Origin: Microdochium bolleyi
Lineage: Eukaryota > Ascomycota > Sordariomycetes > Xylariales > Microdochiaceae
NCBI GenBank assembly: GCA_001566295.1
Contig: KQ964250.1
Location: 372,001 to 436,000, forward strand
Direction of reading: 5' to 3'
DNA length: 64,000 bases
The position numbers and the translations under genes are program-made. Of this stretch, positions 33,279 to 46,685 are shown one piece after another. A model generated the notes under the pieces. The model saw only the letters and a program-made list of their open reading frames with translations, did not search any database and was not told the DNA's origin. Positions within the stretch are counted from its first letter, which is position 1. Every line of letters begins with the position of its first letter.

Positions 33279-36200
33279 GTTTGCTTCCGGGCATGCCCTG
33301 CTTCCTCTCCAGGCACACATACACCTTGAACCGGAAGGAGTCCATCTGCGTGCCGCTTCCTCGAATGGGAACACGCAACAGGAGGGGGGTGGGACCTCCC
33401 AGCATCCGCACGCCGCGGGCCCCCTAGTCCTGGCCTCGATGTCTCCATACTCGTGTCGTGATGCTGGGAGGGGAGGGGAGGGAGGGAGTCCGTCTATCAG
33501 CCATGTCGAGCATGACAAAGAACAGACGCTTAGGGCTGCACAGTTACATCCTGACACACCCACGACGTGCGTTCACGACACAGCCAGCTGGCTCCGCAAG
33601 ACGCGCGCCAGGCAGACAAGCGCGTAACGGCGGCAAAAAGAGACGAGTCTAGGCGACCGAGTGGTGATGTGACATGGATGAAGATAGTACCCCCCTTGCG
33701 GGAGGCTTGCGATGGCCTGCACAGAAGTACGCACCATGTGCTGCCTCTTTCCGCCCAAGAACCGAAAGTTGATTGCTGGCCAGAACCCTTGGAAGTCCGT
33801 CCAACCTCGCCACTCTCTCTCCGATCTTTGGCAAGGACAGGAGGTGGTGGACCGAAGGGGACAGCCAGCCACACCACCGAGGAGCAATGCCTAGAGGGCA
33901 GCAGTCCAGGGGCACTTCTACACATTGCAAGGTTTCTTTGCGAAGAAGACCAAGCGAGCAAGCCATTCTCGCGGTTCCCTGGGTGGGACATGCTCCCGTG
34001 GCTGTTCCAATACCCGATTTGGGAGCTCCGGCACAACACAAAGCTTCCACTTCCTACCAGTGTCGCCACTCGGCACCGAATGTCCTCGGCAAAAGTAGAC
34101 GAATGATAGGGCTTTCGACCCGGTGGGGACCGACGAGTATATACCATGCCCTAGGGGAAGGAGGCACTTGCAAACGATGGCCTTGAGCAGTGGAGAGCAC
34201 GCAGATAGCCAGGGGGCCGGTTCACACAAGTGCCAGCTTGAATGGTAGCGGGCCTTTTTTTAGTGGCTGCGGCCGTGGCTGAGCTTGACGAGTCGTGATG
34301 AACACTCCGCGTACCTACGCAGGAGTCGAGATTTGACCACGAGACGGGCTAATTTCGTGCCCCAATGCAGCATGCTCGGAAATCGTGGGGCCTGCGTTGT
34401 GTGCGTGCCGCGCCTGCGAGGCTTGGGTATCACTGCCGCCTATTGGAAGGACGACTAGGGAGTGTTCCTTGCAGAGTGTGACAGGACTAGGCTGCCCGGG
34501 TCGCTACGCGCTTCCTCAGCGGTCGGTACTATGGAATCATGATGACAAACGATCGCGAGAACAAGGGGGGTTAGAGCTCCGAACTAACTCCGCATGATAC
34601 AACCCTCAGACGCACTTGGCTGTGCGCCAGACATGGACAGGACGGGACGACCAACGGGCAAGGTGGGTACTATGTGCGTGAACGATACCGGGTGTCCTTA
34701 TTGTATGCACAATGCAGATCGACGTTGCATGCCGAAGTCTTGCCCGAGCATGCCATCGCAAAGTGCACTTTTCTTCTCTTCCAGCAAGAGCCAACGCTGA
34801 CGCGCTGTCAAACCTTCTCGCTTAACGTGGACCTCGTTGAGTCATTGGGGCGTGTCAAAAGTTCCTGTTCCTGCTGCGTGATGGCCCAGCGATCGGGGAA
34901 TGGAGGCATCATCGTGTGACGCGCCGCGCTTAAAGTCGTGCCCATTGGGTGGCACTGGAGGGCGTAAGGGCGCGTCAAAGAACAACAGGCGCGGTGCTAG
35001 CGGAGGGGGAAGAACCAGGATAGCAGCCGCAGCAACAGCAGTTGGTGGTTCAATAGCTGTCCTCTTTTCGGTCAGTGTCGACGATCATCGTCGAACGGGG
35101 GAGGGACGGACGTGGTCGTCTGGTGTTGGCTGGTCCGCAACGACTTGTTACGCGACCTTAAGCGCCGTCATAGCCCTATGGCGGGAGACATCACCATGCA
35201 TAGCCGCGCTTAGAGGGGGACGGAAGGTATTCCCAGCCGTCCTCCCAGGCAAGACGACCATGCAAGAGGCAACAAGTGACCCAACACGAGACCTAGCATG
35301 GTGGAACGCAGCGCAGAGAAGGGCCGGGTAAGGCTGCATTCTGGAAAACCTAGCATACAAGGTCACATGATAGACCGGCATGCTCAGGCTGTGGAGTCTT
35401 GTGGCAAGGATCCGAGGAATTGTTACCAGGGGGAAAAGCTAGCCTCACCAACGGCGTTAGGCAGGTGACTTTCGAAATGCGCTTGAACGGAAAGTTGTTG
35501 TCGTTGCTGTTGCTGCTGGCCGTTACCCTTTGTCAGCCGGGTTTCCCGATGCCGAGAACCACTGTTCCGGGTCAAATTGGTGACTGATCGCGAGGGCGTT
35601 CATGTATTGAAAAAAAGGGAGCCCGAGCAGGCCCTGTGGAGATGAGTTGGAACTCGACTAAACTAGCTCTCCTCGCCCGGCCGATAGCCAACGGCGGCGA
35701 TTTTTATCCACCACTGATCAGAGTATATTGCGAAGTGAGATGAACGAGCGCGGCTAGCTAAGTGGGGACGATGAAAGGCCGCGGAGACAGCGGGATGACC
35801 GATTGGAAAACCATTGTGTTCTGGAGGGGGGAAGGAGACAATACAGCAATCAGAAACTGTGTAATGTACCTCTTAAATTTCCGATTCCGAAACGCCAAGT
35901 GGCAAAGCGCATAATTGGACGAGGAGGCAGACTCCGTGGAGAATCCCTACGTGGACGTCAATGAACCGACCGTGGACGAGATCTAGCAGTGTTCCATGGC
36001 GGATAAATCTGATCGCCCGCTCTTTGACTCTTTTCAAGACTAATCAAGCAGAGTGCAACCCGTCTCTGCACTGGGTGGATTAGCCAACCATATCAGTATG
36101 GGATCACATTAACCAGGACGACGATCTACTGATGACACATCAGTGCATGGGGCCTGATGGTTGACGAATGGGGTTCATATGACGGCCAGAATTGGTGTGT

Positions 36201-37200
36201 AGGCAGGAATACCGGTCCGGCACTTGGGGGCGGCTCCCAGCACAATCTGCCAAAAAGAGGTCGAGTGGTGGAGAAGTCCGTGCCGCAAGTAGTTGGTGAC
36301 GGCTTGCGTTACACATAAAACTACCCTGCTGCAGCCATATTCGGCAGATGGATGGTGGAAGATCGAGAAACAGATGGGAGGGGTGGGAAGGGGAATCAGA
36401 CAAAGGGTGGAAGGCGCCATCGGCCAGGGGTGGTGAGAAGAGTGGTGGGAAGAAGAGGGGCGTCACTTTGCGTGAGCGACGTGGGTCCACGGAGTATTAG
36501 GTGATGGCCACAATGCGCAGAGAACCAGAACAGAGGCTGAACTCGCAGAGGAGGATGACAAGTCGGCAAGTGCGTCAGTGGTGTGATGGCGGCCAGGGGT
36601 CTCGTGTCAACGACGAAGAATTGAGGGGGATCCCACCAGTTCGAGTGACGGGGTGGCGACAGCGCCCAGTAGCACCCATGTCTCCTTCTGGCAGATCCAC
36701 GGCCACTCCGTTGTGCGCGTCTTGTCGTAGCGGGCTGATGTTGTCTGGAGGTGTGGACGGTTGATTCAGTGAGTGACAAGGGGGTGCGTGTGTTTTCTGC
36801 GCATCATGCGTGCTGGGTCCAGCTGTCCCGTCCCATGTTCGGCACCGAGCTGTCATGCGCTCGGCGGAATTGCCTAGACGCCAACAAGAGTCATAGGGCC
36901 GGGAATAGCGACTTGGGCGCCGGCGACGAAAGTTCCTTCGGCAATGGGGGTGCTGCATGTGCATCTCCAACCCATGGAAGACGACATGGGAGGGGAGCCG
37001 GCTAGGCACTCCGGGGAGGGTCCTGGAGCGAATGTCAGGCGGCGCGGACATCAGACACAAGAGGGTTTGGGAAGACTCCTCTCGGGTCCCCGCGCGCAAA
37101 AGTCAACGAGGACCGGGCGGGATGGTTGAGCGACAAATTATGTGGGTGTGTGGTTGCCAAGTCGCGAGAATTTCCGTCTTCAACGAGCACGTTGATGCTG

Positions 37201-37273
37201 ATTGGCTGGACTGCCTGCTGAGTTGACTCTGATTGGTTACCGAAACTCTGGTTGCGCAACTCGGTTGGCCAAT
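37201..37273. promoter_or_regulatory. Cluster of three CCAAT boxes
   Basis: ATTGG at 37201-37205 and 37232-37236 and CCAAT at 37269-37273 fall within 73 bp, spaced about 31-37 bp apart. CCAAT boxes bind the fungal CBC/HAP complex. No gene start is recognised downstream, so a promoter here would belong to an unannotated transcript; the pattern may also be chance. Confidence 0.3.
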
Positions 37274-40200
37274 GGGCAGAGTCCATAGGCGCGGTGGAGC
37301 TCCTGAAACCTGCTGAGTGCTGATAGGACCTGAGCGAAGGAGGAGTGGAACCAAATGCGCTTTTACTCTCCGCCTGAGCAGCGCCAGGGCCCCGCCCGCA
37401 TGTGCTGCCACGAATTGCCCTACCGCTTCAAGCCTAGGGGGCCCCAGCTCACTGCCGCTTGGCCAAATGTACCTCGAGCTGCTTCTCCCTGTTCTGGCAC
37501 TGTCTGCTCTGTTCTCCTCTCTGACTGTCCTGTCCTAGTCGTTCAAGCTGTGGCAGACCAATGTCCATTTTGCCAGACAACGCACAAACTTGTTGCCGCC
37601 TAGTAGAGTCGCCGCGAATTCTGTCGGACCGGTCTGGGTTTGTCGATTGAGATGGACTTGGCCAGTTGAGCTGCACAAGCACACTTCGAGCTCCCAATGG
37701 TGCCCGTTTGTGCTGAGCAGTCTGCTGCGCGTGCGGACAGGCCGGTGTTCCCACCTGTGTAGATAGACTGCTCATTCCTGAGTCGGATGTGGCTTTTGCT
37801 GCTCTGCTCTGTCCGTTGATCGTAGCCCTGAGTGTGGAAGGCCAAACCGTGGACAAGCACTGGTGAAGCTCAACATCTGGCGAGGAAGCAGTTCCCATCC
37901 TGGGAATGATATCACCAGGTCTTGAGAGCGTGCGCCTTGGGAGATAGAGAGCTTGGACAGGCAATTTTCTCTCCAAACGTCCAGACTCGACGACTGGCGA
38001 CGACTCTCATGGAGCCAATGAATCCTCAATGTCCTCAAGAAAAACCCGACTAGGCATGGCCCCCTGCTGGTAGGTCTGTCATCTGCTTCAATGTTGTTAT
38101 CGATGCAAAGACAAAGTGCTCTGCCTCCGTTCCCCACTCAAACCCCAAGACCTGCCTAAAAGCGCGCCGTTCCAAACGGTCGGAAAATTAGGTGCGGTTC
38201 GAAATGACACATTAGGCAGGAGATCGAAGCCCATTTTCGGAATGGTCGTGGTCGGCGTCGTCCGCGTCGTACGAGGCTTTTCGAGGACCTGGCCGCAGGC
38301 TTCTCGCAGTGTTCAGAAGTACAGTTACCGTAATTGACAAGAATGCGACATTGTCGTTTCTTCAGCAGACTTGTGTTGTGTTGTCACCCTTAAGGGTTTG
38401 AGGTTGAGCTGTGGCATAAATGGAAGCTCTTCTTCAGCTGGCGCCTCCCGGAATCGCTGCATATTTGGGGTCTTCATTGTGGCCCATCGACCATGCGGTT
38501 GAGCGGGACCAGGCCTCTGTAGGGTCACCCGCATTGCTCGGATTCGCTCACAGCGACGCATTGAAATCTCATCGAGAAAGCAGAAGCCTCGGAGGCTAAC
38601 CAGAAAAAAGGACCGGCAAAGTCTGAGTCTTGCTGGGGGGAGAACGCCAATGGACATGGATTGTCAGGTCATGATACGGCATGACCGGAGCCCTTCTCTA
38701 GGCGAAGTCCTCTGCACGCTGAGTTGTCGAATGGCCAAGCGCGGTTTCTCTCCGCAGCCAGTTCCTCCTCTTTCCTCAAGAGAACAGGGTCAGGGTTTTA
38801 AAATGGGCGCAAGGGGCTCGATTGGCCTCTTGGACGATGCCTGGTGCCGGGGGGCTCTCACCGGGCCCATTTTCCGAGTTCCGCCGCGCGTACCATGCTC
38901 GGTCTGTTTGGTCCACTTGCCGGGCCCCCTTACGATCTGCACATCTCGGCTTTGCTGTCCTGGATTGAGTTTCTGCGTGTGGTATAGGAGAGGGCGGATG
39001 TGAAGTCATTCGCGGGGCACAAAGACTCTGCATCGTCACTTGCCAGCTGTGGGCGATGACGGGATTGTAACCGCAGCGTCGGGGAGATTGGAGCCAGCGT
39101 CACGTTGTACGGAGTAGTGTCTGACTGCTGATGGCTTTCCCTCGGTCGAAGAGGTTGCAGGATGGTATCACTTGCGACTCCCGAGGTTCAGACGTCGAAG
39201 GCCGGCCCGGCCAGACTAGCTTGAGGAAGAGAAATGTGACACGCATTTCGTAACCTGTCCTTGTGCCAAAGCCCCAAGTAGAATGGGGGCCAAGGATCCC
39301 GCGCCGCCCAGCGCCACTCTCCGTGCAACATACTTGGTGCGTGACGGTACACTTGTCGCAGCAAGAGCCCTGGAACGAGGTTCCCGCTCCCCGCTCTCCA
39401 CTTGGTCCTTCCCTCGGAAGGCTATGATGGCACATTGCTTCCCGGACATGTCGCTGAGCCGGCAAGGCTGAGGACTGACAAGCTGTGACCACCTGGAGGT
39501 TGCTGCGGATAGTCGAGTCTGTGATCTGGACTCGTGAAGGGTGGTAATGTCCGTAGGGTCGGTGCACCTTCAGTTGAATGACGTGCTTGTGGAGAGATGG
39601 AGCAGCGTGCTGGCACTCGGCGGATGAGCCTGGCGCCAGAGTAAGTGTCTGCATTTCAACATTTCAGTCTCCCTCCCGATGAGCTCCCAAGAAGGTGTCG
39701 AGGACGCGTAGCTCGTCGGAAGGCGCGGATGACTCTTGTCTGTGTGCAATGTCGGTCGCGCCTCGCCATTCGAGCTTTAGGCGCAGGCCCTCCGAGCTGA
39801 GCCGTGACGTGCTGGCCGCTAGTTAATGCTGAACTGGCTTGAGAGACTGTCTGATTTGTCTGCCTCGAGCTTGCGGCGCGCAGAGGCTGTCAATCACGCT
39901 GGCAGCACGTTGGCCTGGGCAAAGGTTCCTCAAAGCAGGCAGGAGCCTCAGCGGAGGAGGCAACAACCCACCAGCGCAGCCCGCCAACCCACCCACCTCC
40001 CGAGGTCGAGGCGATGACCTCCCGAGGCCGACGCGATGATGCCGGGGCTGCCTCGTGGCAGGTACTCCGTGCCCGCGCACTGTGCCCGCTTAGCGTCTTG
40101 GCCACGCTCGCGCGTCAGGAGCGCCTGTGGGTGCCCGTTCCTCCGTCGCAGCCCTTCAGATCGCCTCCGCGAAGACGATGGCTCGAGTCGACTGCAGCAC

Positions 40201-41476
40201 CAGCCAGCTCCGAGACACCGATCTGGCAGCGACCGTTGTCTCATTGTTCATGTCGCCCGTGCCAGACGACCGAGTACATTGCGGCGGACGTACCGGCCAC
40301 CATCGCATCGCCAATCATGGCACATCACGGCAAGACTTCCACTGAGCAGAGTCAATGCGGACGGCACCGATTCAGATCTCTCTCCACCTGACGGCTCTCG
40401 AAATGCCACGCCAGGGCCCGTCACGGCCCACTCGTGCTGTCCACACATGCACACACGACCTGGAACGGAGTACTGCGCAGGCAGAGGCCCCCAATGCTGC
40501 CTTCCCACAGCCCCCATGGCCGCAATATCAGGCCTGGGCTCACTGGCACCTTAGTTTGGGACGATCGTGCCAGGGCAGACCAACTGAGCCGGCAGCTTTG
40601 CTGTGCCAGGGCGGCTAATACGCAGACTCAAAGGGGATCCCGCTGTCTGGCTACCTATAGGCGACGAGGCAGCTCCCGCATGCAGCAACGCAGCTCGACT
40701 TGCAGAACGGGAGGGACACAAGGACTGCCGCCCCTCCCCCGGGTCGTTCTAGCAAACTGCACCCCTCCCCTGCATACAAGCAAGAGGACTGTGGTATGTC
40801 AAAATGCATCGCAGTGGGGCGTCTGGGTGCTCTTTCATTTTGCCTTGCGGGCCTCGAGCTTGCCCAGGGCAGCCGGCGTGTACCGCGGTCGATCTGTGTG
40901 CTGGAGCCAGCTGGGTCTTCAGCCGGCGTGGTACATACATGGCAGCCCTGTTTGTCTTGTGGGAAGCACGCGTGGATAGAGGTAGAGGTTGCTGCCAGGG
41001 TCTTCCCAGGGTTCTCGATAGAGTAAAGCCGTCTGTGGATCTGGGCATATGTCCACAGGCGTGGCATGCTTTTGCCCCTACACCACAGTCTTTTATACCG
41101 GCGTGTGAGAACACATCCCGTGCGGACAGGCGCAACGTCTCCTCCTTCTTTACTTAAGTCGAGAGACAGCCCGGCCGGTCGTGTTTCGTGGCCCGCATCA
41201 GAAGCGACCCGGAAGGCAGACTCCCAGGCTTGACTCGATATTCGTCTCTTGCTTCACCTCACCTCTTGGCCTACACTCCATACTGCGCTCTGGCACCCTG
41301 CTTGTGCATCAACATCTCCGAGTGGATCACGACAGTTCGCTGCCAAGTATAAAGACCCAAGCCCTCTGCCAGTATCACAACATCCCATCAACAATCGTGC
41401 AGTCTCAACTCGACACCTGACAACGCACGATCGAAGCAAGTGTCTCAACGCTTGTTGCCATCTTCATCATTCCAGA

Positions 41477-43209
41477 ATGGACGGTCACACTTTCCTGGCC
41501 GCGGAGCCGTCTCACATGGAGGACGGCGTCCCGCTTCACAACCACTTGGCCCACCACCTGCGCGAGGCGAGAACACCACCTTTGACAAGACCTAGCTCAC
41601 AGCACCCTATCTATTCGACGGTAAGTGAATCGAAGTCACGTTTGGAAGCGAACGCTGACTTTGGCTCCTGGCAGGCTGGCCCTTCATACGCTGAGTACCC
41701 GATTCACTCGTATGACTCTTCGTTGCCGACTCCTGTCTCTGGGGCCGGGTCACCAGGCTCTCCAGAAGGCACGCCAGAAATGCACACCATCAAGCATGAG
41801 CCGAGCAGTGGTATTCGGAACTCGCCGCCGTTATCTTCCCAGGCCGAATGGCCCTATGCTAGCACTGTCACTTATCCGAGTCACCCTCATTCTCCTGCCG
41901 CCCTGCAGAATCCTCACGGCTTTCCTTCTTACGATGGACTTGACACTCCGGATGACTCCGACAATCAGCACCCAGGCCCTACCGAGGCTCCCTTCTGGCC
42001 ATCTCCGGCTATGACCACGGAAAGCATCCCCTACCCTATGATGGTAGACATGGCCCAAGGTGGTCACAATCTGCATGCTCCACATCACCCACAGCAGAAC
42101 CACCACCATCATCACCACCAGTCCCACGATATTTACGAGCAAGGGCATTTCCACGACTCGGGCTCGTCTGTGAATATGAGGGGCAGCACTCATCCGTACC
42201 CGCCATTCGCCCATTCTCAGCCAGGCATGGTGCTGGAAATGAATACTGCCACAGTTGGACATAGCACCCCGAGACCTCCGAGAAATCGTGTTAGCAGGAC
42301 ACCGAAGAAATCTCCTGGAGCCCGGCGATCCCGAACCAAGAGGCCAAAGGCTCGTCCTCGTGATGAGGCAGACGACAAGTCGGAAAGGTACCCGAAAGAT
42401 CCTGCGGAGAGGATCAAGTTCGATGACGACATGAAGGAGCAAGACAGGTTTCTTTACAATCTGAGATGCGAACTCGGTTCGCGCAACGGCGAAGACATGT
42501 GGGACTTGATCGTGCGGCAGTACGGGGAGAAATACAGCCCAAAACAGAAAGCCTGCCTGCAGATGCAGTTGAAAAGAGCAGTGACAAAACATCAGGTATG
42601 GCCCGAACTCGAGGTAAGTCGAAGCATACTAAGTCCGGCTAACACTTCGTCTGTCAGGCCAGGAACGTCCCCTCCTCCAGCTCACGGCTGACAGCTAGAT
42701 AGCGATCCCTGCTGGCCGATATCATGCAAGACATCGTCCCCATCATTCGTGACGAACTGGAAGAGCGAGGCGGCTCCAGCGCGATGGGCTTCTGCGACGA
42801 GCAAGTCCTCGCACAGCTGGTACGCGAAGGGTACGTCTCGATTGACCCCGAGGTACGCTCATTCGACCCTGAAGCGCGACAGGCCAAACTCGTGGTACCA
42901 CGGTCCAACAAGCCCCGGTCCAATGCCAAACGCGGACTCATCGGTCAGGATCAGCTGGCAGAATTGACTCGAGAACAACTCGACTACATTATGGAGTCTC
43001 AAGCTCAGTCGGGTCCAGGCTCGTCGGGATCCGAGTCCTGGCAAGATGCGGCTCCGTATGCTGCTTATGCAGGCGCACATGGCTCGTTCGCCTCCGGCGC
43101 TGGCCAAGCCATGACATCAAGCGCGGCCAGCGTGTCGATGCAAGACACTACTCGATCGAGGCAGTCGTACCACATCGCCGCAGGCAATGGAAGCATTGCT
43201 CGAATCTGA
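41477..43209 (+). CDS. Conserved fungal protein with Myb/HTH-like helical domain, putative regulator, three exons
   Basis: CDS is join(41477..41620, 41675..42613, 42703..43209), 529 residues. I do not recognise a named family. Residues 1-270 are Pro/Ser/His-rich and disordered, with a poly-His run near residue 190. A strongly basic stretch (PRPPRNRVSRTPKKSPGARR and following) precedes a compact helical domain at about 293-375 (EQDRFLYNLRCELG ... MWDLIVRQYGEKYSPKQ ... LQMQLKRAVTKH) that resembles the Myb/SANT-like helix-turn-helix found in many fungal proteins. A conserved acidic helix and the motif QVLAQLVREGYVSIDPEVR come next. A DNA-binding or nuclear regulatory role is inference. Intron 1 (54 bp, GTAAGT, branch GCTGAC) is a multiple of three and has no stop codon, so reading through also gives an open frame. 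Intron 2 (89 bp) restores VWPELE-RSLLADIMQ. Start: first in-frame ATG, with no earlier ATG. Confidence 0.72.
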
Positions 43210-46200
43210 GCCGTTCAGCCATTTCTCTTCTTCAGACAACAAATCACGTATTTCCGCATCAGCTTCTACAACCTTCTGCATTTCGCCTCACATATACCCA
43301 CCCTACGCATATCCATCAATTAGACATCGACATCACACGATCAACACGCTCACTTGGATCACGACCAGCATCCATAACACCTGGCCACAACTTTACTTCG
43401 ATTCAACCCTGACCAAGAGCCGAGCTTGCCACCCAGCCTCCGGTTCTGTGGCCAACGACCCGTACACTGGGTCTGTCACGAATGGATCACGGGGCCAGTA
43501 TGTTTTCTTTCTTATTCATCGCTGCGATGGGATAACCCTGCACGGTTCTCGGAGTTCAGCAATTGCGGATAGTTATGATTTCGTCCACGTTTAGACGATA
43601 AACATGAGGATCCTGCCTCCATTAGCGATCAAATAACGTTGTATCCCACTCCTCGCTTCTCATTGTCATGCACTCTCACCTATGTTGTTCCCTTGTCGAA
43701 CTACCATTGGGTGCAAACTCTGTGCGGCTGTAGTGAACGTGTTACTATGCAAGAAGTACCCGAACTGCACATAATGCGACGAAGTGAACACCCATTGATC
43801 CCATCGTTCGAGCACCAACCAATGCGCAGAGCATATCCCCTTTCACCCCAGCACACAATGGAGCAACACACTTCTCGGAAAGCCACTGTGGAGCGCGGCC
43901 CAGTGTTCTTGGTGTTCTTGCCGGGACACCGCGGAAGCAGGGAAAAAAGAAAAGAAATCCGTATTTGTCGTTGTTTGCTTGCCCAAACACACCAAAGGAA
44001 CCACATGATCGTCCCCAACCCGTCTCCCACATGTAGTTGCTGACACGGAGGAACAAACAACTTTTACACATTGGAGAAATAAAAGCAACGTGCCTCAACT
44101 CTTTAGCGCCGGTTTCAGGACCAGCTTCAGACTCTTTCTTTGAGTGAAAGGACCAAAATAACGTTGGACAAGCTCGACGCACCCCCCCCCCCCCCTCCCC
44201 CTTTTGGGTGGCAACACAGAGGCTATTCCAGCAAGAAGTGTGGACTCAGCCGGGGTAATCTGCTTCTGATTCTGCTTCTGCGAACTGGAAATTTGCTCAT
44301 CGTGAGCCAACCAACGGACTTGGGACCTCGTGAAACGATTGCCATGATGGGGATGGGATACTTGTTGTGCATTGCCCCGTGTTGCCTAGCTACCCCTGGT
44401 GGTGGTGATGATAATAATACTCGCGATTATGGCGATCATCATCATCGTCGTCGTCGTCGTCGTCGTCGTCGTCATCACCGATGGCGGCTTTGTTGAGGCC
44501 CCGCTCCTTTGTTCGCGAGTGTCTATGTATAGCCATATGAGAACACAGCATGGCGTGGACTCGAAACTATAATGGTGCTACGCTGATCCTGAGCGGGGAG
44601 TGGTCCAGAAGTATTCGATACTGATCGATCATGACTTCCTGTGTTGGCTACCAGGTCCTTTCCTCGTCGAGGTACCGCGGGGTCATGTGTAAGAGCAAAA
44701 AGGTGTTAGCGTATCGACGAGTGGTAGCACAGTATGGAATGGACTCGAGAGTGTTATGGTACAACCTGAAGCTCGAGGGAGCTCACTAGGTTGAGGCAGG
44801 TAATGAGGAGGTTACCAACTCCATGCTCCTCGTGCCTTCACTGGTTCGGAGCAACGCGAGTTATTGGGCTACGGTCAGGCACACGGCCAGGCACCGTCAG
44901 CCTTGCCGCCCAAACGTTCTCAACGCGGACCGTTACACAAATGCTGTGCTTGCAGGCCTGGGAGAATCTAACGTGCGTGGGACAGTCGGGATGCTACTTC
45001 TATCCTTGTGCTGCCTAAAGTGCTGTGTTACACGACAACGATGTTGTGGCTGCCACTACGCCTCCGGGGATTCTCAGCTGATCTCGAACACACGGCGATC
45101 AGCGAGTTCTGTGTAACGAGAAGAACTGTAGAGAATGTGGTGGTCATTTTTGCACAAGGCAGGAATGAAAAGGCCAATTCAACCTCGGAGACATGGTCTT
45201 CGTTTTGTACTGGGCTTCGATGGTGCACTAAAGACAGAATTTGTTGAGCCGATTGTAATAAAGGACAGTTATCATACCCCGAAATGAGGTTCTGCACGAG
45301 CATCGTGAAGGAGAGGGGGGTTGAAGAGCAACCACAAGAGGCAGCCGAGGTTGACAGGCTGTGGGACCCGCATACCTTCAACCCTCTGCAAGATCTTAGG
45401 CTGACGATCTAAGCCCTGAGCTCGCGTAAAATAACACATTACACCACATACCGGTTTCTTCTTCCGAACATCCCTAGGCACTGGTAGCCCTGCTTCGATG
45501 CATCTTCTGTGGTAACACCGAGTCGAGTGACCCTCGGACGCGAGCTGGGATGCGTTGTGACACCATGCCATGTTGGATTGCGGCGTTTTTGAATTCAAAG
45601 CCCAGGCATGCTCGTTGTTCAGGCCGGCGGCTCAATGTAAGAAGCAGGCTACAACTCGATTACCGCATGCAGCTGGAGTTCCAGTGCCCACCTGATATCA
45701 TATGTACTTGGGTCTGTGTTGCCAGTTGCGATTCCGAACTCGCACATGTCCGATTTGGTTTTGTTGACCAAGAACTTTGGACTGATATTCCCTCCCTCTT
45801 CAGCATCTAAGAAGGATCTGAGTGGGCATAACCTGGTACAAGCCACTGACAATCCGACCTTCAAGTTGTATCAGTTTGACACGTGATCGATCAACTCGGT
45901 CTACAATAACACGAGTATTGACACGATATAACATTTTCACCTAATATTGATACGTGCCGTGCTGCTTGTTCATTCAAAGACTGACAAAGCCGCCACCTCT
46001 TTGTCAACATTCGTGTCTGATCGTCGCTGGTACTGCTTGAGCCATTGTAGCTAGTGCACTATTTGTTATATTCTATAGATCGCATCACAACGCTAATGAT
46101 CATTTCTCATGGTTGCAATAGTGCTCAAAAACGTTGACTCATCATGGTATGGATATTGTGACTGGAAAGTTTGTGTAAGACGAGAAGCGTGCCAATATAC

Positions 46201-46685
46201 TATTATGTAAGCCAACGCAGACGGGACAGTGGGTCTTTGGAAAATCTCATGAAGCTTCCCGACCATTACCCATTGTGCATTTTGCTTTTGCAGGATCAGG
46301 ATCAAAATCCACGAGGGCTGGAATTATGGATTGTTGGCGTAGTTGCTTTGCTGGTAGAAGGGGAGTTGGAGTATGATGTTCTGGAGTGGAAGGCACGTGT
46401 CAAATTGCGGTGTTGGCCGGCTTAACGCGGGAAGGTGTCCAACGCTAAGCTTTCTGTTAGTCAAACGTGGTGGGGAACCTGCCAACCTGGCCCTCCATTT
46501 GATGACAACATCCCGCCCGCGACTGGGAGCCCACTTGGACATTGATTTACAGCAGAGCTTCCTCGGCTGCTCATGTCCTGTCCACGACATCTTTGTGCGA
46601 CCTCACCGGCTCTCGTCGTCACAGCATCGAGGCCCGTTACAACGCGCCCATCACACATGCCTGCGCCTGCCTATCCCCGCTGGTG
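43210..46685. other. Intergenic region, no supportable gene
   Basis: About 3.5 kb between the putative regulator and the EDEM gene, both plus strand. It contains a C14 run at 44182-44195 and a trinucleotide microsatellite at about 44434-44475. It is somewhat more A/T-rich near 45900-46150. Frames are short and without domains. Confidence 0.5.
44434..44475. repeat. (ATC)n/(GTC)n trinucleotide microsatellite
   Basis: ATC units pass into a longer run of about ten GTC/CGT units and end again in ATC, about 42 bp in all. Confidence 0.95.

Larger units (their letters stand above)
29253..41476. other. 12.2-kb gene-poor region
   Basis: Between the stop of the WD40 gene and the start of the putative regulator I find no supportable gene on either strand. 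The longest frames (for example 31067-31936, minus) are Arg/Ser/Pro-rich low-complexity readings of GC-rich DNA without domains. The interval contains microsatellites and small tandem repeats (listed separately) and a group of three CCAAT boxes at 37201-37273. No transposase, reverse transcriptase or terminal repeats were recognised. It could be regulatory DNA, could host non-coding RNAs, or could hold fast-evolving genes not recognisable by eye. Confidence 0.5.
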
